Of a stretch of DNA of 64,000 nt, positions 60,033-64,000 are shown piece by piece. Numbering within the stretch: the stretch's first letter is position 1; the number at the start of each line of letters is the position of its first letter. Origin of the DNA: Planococcus citri. Lineage: Eukaryota > Arthropoda > Insecta > Hemiptera > Pseudococcidae. A program made the position numbers and the translations under genes. Below the pieces are notes generated by a model that made no database searches, was not told the DNA's origin, and was given only the letters and a program-made list of their open reading frames with translations. The DNA lies in NCBI RefSeq assembly GCF_950023065.1, contig NC_088677.1, positions 63,823,469 to 63,887,468 of the forward strand, read 5' to 3'.

Positions 60033-60759
60033 ATGCGCGCGCAACCAGTCGTTCATGACGGGAATAATTTGGTTGAGATCATAAACGATGAGAATAATAT
60101 TGTTGTAATTGAGTAAGTACAAATACATAGCTTTTTTCATGAACTAACATGTACCAGGTAATTATACCTAATGCTTTGTTATACTTACTTATATTTTTTA
60201 CAGCTTAAACACCAGCAATGATTCAGGTTACAATTCGGGGGTAGAAGTCATCTCCATATCCTCAGATTCTATAATTACGATATCATCAGATGAAGAAGAA
60301 AACGAAATTGAAATCGAGCAGCAATTGATGTAAGTTCAATTTTTATTCATTTTTTCCTTTTTTCATTCATTTCATTTAATTCAATTCAATTTTTTTTCAG
60401 GAATAAGCCTGAGCCTTTTGAAGTCTACGAGGATGAACTGGTGGCGGCGGCGGCGGAGCAGCCAGCGGCGATTGCTGGACCTTCTGGGATGGATGGTCAC
60501 AATTATTCACCGGATTTTGATCAAGAAAATCTATACAGAATACCATTCCATCCAGGTATGGTATCAACACCGCTGGTGAATGTGTAAGTACCTTATGTTG
60601 TTTAATTGTTCTTTTTTTCTTTTTTTTTTAAACTGACTTTTCAATTTTGTTTCTTTTTGTTTTTATAGGACCGATATTGGACCAGTAAGTGGAAAAGGTC
60701 AAATGGAGATTCATAACCATTATCACAATTGTTTGAAACCAGTAAACAGTGCCAATTAA
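60033..60759 (+). CDS. Small acidic protein with SUMO-interaction-like motifs, 4 exons
   Basis: Exons 60033-60112, 60204-60329, 60401-60583 and 60669-60759 join in phase through GTAAGT-type donors and pyrimidine-AG acceptors to give 159 aa. The frame is open upstream to an acceptor-like TTTTAG at 60002, so more N-terminal sequence is possible. Residues 15-65 hold four hydrophobic clusters next to acidic or Ser stretches: NLVEIINDEN, NNIVVIDLN, VEVISISSDS and SIITISSDEEEN. This is the layout of SUMO-interaction motifs (V/I-x-V/I-V/I plus D/E/S). An Ala/Pro-rich segment (VAAAAEQPAAIAGPSG) and a His/Asn tail (MEIHNHYHNC) follow. No RING, zinc finger or catalytic domain is seen. A nuclear SUMO-binding role is inference. 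The last exon is copied twice downstream. Confidence 0.6.
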
Positions 60760-61690
60760 GAGTATCTATTACTTTCTAGGATCTGAGTCAATGCAGCCAA
60801 GTGGGGATATGTAAATTTATATGTGATGTTATGCACCCATCAACTACCTAAATGAATTCAAGCTCGAGGAACTTCATGAATTTAGCTGACTGGGCAAAAA
60901 GCATAAACTTGGACAAAACTGTCATTAAAAAAACAAGTAGACCCCATACAAGTTGATTATATATTGTGTAAAAATGTTGAATGAAATTTAATGGTTATGG
61001 ATCATCAGTAGAACACATACTATATTGGACCAGTAAGTGGAAAAGGTCAAATGAGGATTCATAACCATTATCACAATTATTTGAAACCTGTAAACAGTGC
61101 CAATTACGAGTACCTGTTACTTTCTAGGATCTGAGTCAATGCAGCCGAGTGGGGATAAGTAAATTTATATGTGACGTTATGCACCCATCAACTAAATGAA
61201 TTCAAGCTCGAGGAACTTCATGAATTTAGCTGACTGGGCAAAAAGCAAAATATTTTGTAAACTTGGACAATACTGTCATTTAAAAAAAAGTAGACCCCAT
61301 ACAAGTTGATTATATACCCTATTGTGTAAAAATGTTGAATGAAATTTAATGGTTATGGATCATCAGCAGAACACATACTATATTGGACCAGTAAGTGGAA
61401 AAGGTCAAATGAGGGTTCATAACCATTATTTGAAACCTGTAAACAGTGCCAATTAAGAGTACCTATTACTTTCTAGGATCTGAGTCAATGCAGTCGAGTG
61501 GGGATAAGTAAATTTATATGTGACGTTATGCACCCATCAACTAAATGAATTCAAGCTCGAGGAACTTCATGAATTTAGTTGACTGGGCAAAAAGCAAAAT
61601 ATTTTATAAACTTGGATAATACTGTCATTAAAAAAACAAGTAGGCCCCATACAAGTTGATTATTATATTGTGTAGAAATGTTGAATGAAA
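60675..61690 (+). repeat. Tandem triplication of the terminal exon and 3' flank, unit about 350 bp
   Basis: Three head-to-tail copies start at about 60675, 61023 and 61381, each with TATTGGACCAGTAAGTGG. They share CATAACCATTAT, AACAGTGCCAATTA, CAATGCAG, GGGGATA and GTAGGCCCC/GTAGACCCC blocks. Copy 1 contains the gene's real last exon and stop (AATTAA). Copy 2 reads AATTACGAG at that point, so its stop is lost. Copy 3 lacks the CACAA before TTTGAAACCTG. Identity is high, so the duplications are recent. Confidence 0.95.
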
Positions 61691-62117
61691 ATTGTTTTTT
61701 TCATCCATTTCTTAAGAAGTTAAGAAAGGGTTTAGTCTATGTAGTATGTACCCCATATTATCAGCATTTACCCTACCTATTTGTACTTACTAAGTATTTT
61801 ATTGATTTAAAGTTCCTATCATTATTCTTGTAATGTCCTAGATTATATGTATTATCAAGTATTTATTGCATTCTAATGTAATGTCCTAGGTTATATTACT
61901 TATTAAGTATTTATTGCATTCAAAGTTTGTATCATTAATGCTCTAGGTTATATTTTTTGTGACAACTAAGTATATTTATTGCTTCATGTTGTTTGAAAAA
62001 TAAAAAATTTTTAGCTTTTTAAATTTGAATAAATCTAGTTATTACTTAGATACTTTACCTACACACTCATGAGATGTAATTCCACGGATGCACTCCTATG
62101 AGATGCAATTCCACAGA
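61691..62117. other. Downstream flank with short internal repeats
   Basis: AT-rich; a motif like TGTCCTAG(A/G)TTATAT-TATTAAGTATTTATTGCATT recurs at about 61834, 61882 and 61940 (the last diverged). AATAAA occurs at 61998-62003. No gene. Confidence 0.45.
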
Positions 62118-62850
62118 TGGTTCCATAAACTACTAGTTTTACCATACTACTCTCTAAATTTGAAACAGTCAAATTTCACTGTTTTGCAGTATCACGACAT
62201 TTTGCCTTTTAAAGCAGTAGTTTTTGACTGCAAAGCACTAGAAAATCTACTGAATTGGTCAGTCAAAATAATTTTTTACTGACCAATTCAGTAGATTTTT
62301 CACAGTTTTGCGGTGAAAAACTACGCTTTTTAAAAGGCAAAATGTCGTGACTGCTAAGCAGTGAAATTTGACTGTTTCAAATTTAAAGAGTACAGTAGAC
62401 TTCCGATTATCCGGACTAACTGGGGAATTTGGTTGTCCGGATAAGCAAAAATCCGGATAATACGGATTAATATTTTTTTGGTTGAATTTTTGGTAGAAAA
62501 TGATGTTTTTTTCAATTTTTAGTAAAAAGTGCAAATGATAATAATTTTACTTCTTCACAAAATGGAAAAAGAACAAACCAAACACAAAAATTACAAAAAA
62601 AAATTCAAAAATGATTCAATGGTACTTTGTTTTGCGGTAAATCTTTGTGTACGTTTGTCCGGATAATACCGATTTTGTTCGGATAATCCGGATTTTGTCC
62701 GGATAATCGAGAAATCCGGATAATAAGGAGAATTTTTTTTCGTCCGGATAATACGGCTGTCCGGATAAGCGGAAGCCGGATAAGCGGAAGTCTACTGTAC
62801 ATACTTCAAAAGTAGTAGCAGTTTTAAAGTAGTACTTTTTACTCCGTGAA
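62118..62850. mobile_element. Fold-back element interrupted by a pogo-type MITE
   Basis: CTCTAAATTTGAAACAGTCA at 62152 pairs with TGACTGTTTCAAATTTAAAG at 62370. ACATTTTGCCTTTTAAA pairs with TTTAAAAGGCAAAATGT, and TCTACTGAATTGGTCAGT at the centre with ACTGACCAATTCAGTAGA. Outside 62390 the right arm is cut by the MITE at 62393-62797. After it, ACTTCAAAAGTAGTAGCAG resumes and mirrors ACTACTAGTTTTACCATAC-type sequence left of 62152. Confidence 0.7.
62393..62797. mobile_element. Pogo/Tigger-type MITE with TA target duplication
   Basis: The ends are CAGTAGACTTCCGATTATCC and its near complement GATAAGCGGAAGTCTACTG. The CAGTAGACTnCCGnTTATCCGG form is typical of pogo/Tigger (Tc1-mariner superfamily) elements. 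TA flanks it at 62391-62392 and 62798-62799. The interior has many TCCGGATAA repeats and no transposase, so it is non-autonomous. Confidence 0.9.
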
Positions 62851-63240
62851 AAAAGTACTATTTGAAAACTACTACACATTCAAAAACTACTATTTTTTTC
62901 CTCATGACTCATGAGGGTAATACCTATCGTGATGCGAACTGGTTCTCTAGCGGCTGCTCTTGAGTATTAAAAAATACAGCCAAAGGCTACATTTCGGCTC
63001 AATTACTCGGTACTAGAAGGAAAAATTTTGCTGGAGCAGTCTATTTTCACGTTGCAACATTTGTGAGGAAAAAAAGTCACGTTATGCAAACAGAATTTTT
63101 CAAGACCTTCCCACCCCCCCCCCCTCCCTTATTGCTAGCGTTTTGTGGTGAATTATGGTTCATTGTGAACGAACATCGCTTCACTGGTTCGAATTGTTTT
63201 ACCTACCTACCAAATTCCGAAGGATTCAAATTGATATACC
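62851..63240. other. Unassigned stretch
   Basis: AGTAGT/ACTACT-rich DNA near 62860-62895 may be the outer part of the neighbouring fold-back element. A C-run lies at about 63112-63123. No gene. Confidence 0.3.
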
Positions 63241-63900
63241 TAAACTAAGTGTCGGCGGAGATGAAACTATATATGTACGAGAACATTTGTTGGCGAAATG
63301 AAATAATCAGTTTTTCAAACGCCCGTTATTTCCTAGCGATTAGTAATTAATTTGGTAGTCGTTAAGAGGCGTAATACAAACTAATTTTGTTCGCCTTGTA
63401 AGTTTGTTTTATCATCTGCAACGAATATAATATATTCGTTCATCATCCGCGCTGCACTTTTCTAAGATCCGCGTGTATAACGGTTTTCCCTCGTCGAACG
63501 GAAACCGCCTTTTACTAATTAAATAACTTTAACCCCACCGATATATTTAATAATACGCGAGATTTACGTACAAAGTTTTGAAGAACTACAATTTCTTTGC
63601 TTCGCGTCATTATTTCAAGTATATATCTACGGCGAAGAAACAAAATTAGATAGTAGATTTTCAACAACGTTACGACGAAGCCGAGCTGCCTTATGGTGTA
63701 CTTATAAACCGACTCGGCGAAAAACGGAAATATCGTTTAAATCAAATTCTCGCTGAAAAAGAGAAAAAGACTCCGGCGTATAAAAATTATACGAGTAACT
63801 TGCCGGTTGGCTAAATTAACCGCTGCTTTGCAGTTGAGCCCATTAGGAAAATGCGATTTTTCACACGAAGAAAGACGTTTGGGTTTGGGTATGGTGAGAT
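63241..63900 (+). promoter_or_regulatory. CpG-richer block with TATA box and possible first exon
   Basis: Complexity and CpG rise toward the right edge. CGGCGTATAAAAATTATACG gives a TATA box at 63779-63786. An ATG at 63851 opens MRFFTRRKTFGFGY and is followed by a donor-like TATG/GTGAGA at 63894. This could be the start of a gene running out of the window, but the coding piece is too short to judge. The promoter similarity to 44217 is noted. Confidence 0.25.
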
Positions 63901-64000
63901 TGAATTAGTATACTCGAAGTATGATCTCTGTTTGAAGTTTTTTAGAGGTTATTGAATGGGCATATGTTTTGGGTGCTGATGTGTGTGATGTTTTGTGGAA

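Noticed and set aside
1..64000. CRISPR arrays, bacterial operons, tRNA and rRNA genes
   Set aside because: No regularly spaced repeats, Shine-Dalgarno-spaced gene runs, cloverleaf sequences or rRNA blocks were seen. The window is eukaryotic nuclear DNA.

Overview
The window is nuclear DNA of an arthropod, most likely an insect. It is AT-rich, its genes carry GT-AG introns, there are no operons, and the two conserved genes are of animal type. Short motifs such as TAGGTAGGTACCTA are common and recall hemipteran (aphid or mealybug-like) genomes. That placement is a guess; no ribosomal or mitochondrial marker is present to test it.

Layout, left to right. (1) 1-1570: a decayed minisatellite and unassigned DNA. 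(2) 1580-7625: a complete eight-exon gene for ethanolamine-phosphate cytidylyltransferase (Pcyt2, 373 aa), with a CRE-type octamer upstream and a candidate polyadenylation signal downstream. (3) 7.6-17.8 kb: intergenic DNA with a fragment of a non-LTR retrotransposon reverse transcriptase and a fold-back element. (4) 17.8-29.1 kb: a two-exon SoxB2 (Sox21-type) HMG-box gene with a 9.7 kb intron. Its second exon has an in-frame UGA followed by 67 more protein-like codons. (5) 29-33.8 kb: unassigned flank with a tandem duplication. (6) 33.8-60.8 kb: an accessory region dense in fold-back elements and MITEs, with many short gene pieces. It includes a two-exon orphan that may be secreted, a decayed fragment resembling bacterial PD-(D/E)XK (Rpn/PF12784-like) nuclease-transposases, a three-exon orphan whose N-terminus resembles a multicopy insect family, a doubly broken gene, and a four-exon gene for a small acidic protein with SUMO-interaction-like motifs. 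(7) 60.7-64 kb: three tandem copies of that last gene's terminal exon and 3' flank, a fold-back element interrupted by a pogo-type MITE, and a CpG-richer block at the right edge.

Pcyt2 (phospholipid synthesis) and Sox21 (developmental transcription factor) are unrelated in function. The CpG-richer blocks around Sox21 and at 43.3-44.6, 55.5-56.4 and 63.2-63.9 kb may be regulatory DNA or 5' ends of genes, which is inference only. The right half shows repeated insertion of palindromic elements among decaying multi-exon orphan genes. The strongest leads are the Sox21 stop/extension, the nuclease-transposase fragment in an animal genome, the SIM-rich gene with its duplicated last exon, and the number of fold-back elements.
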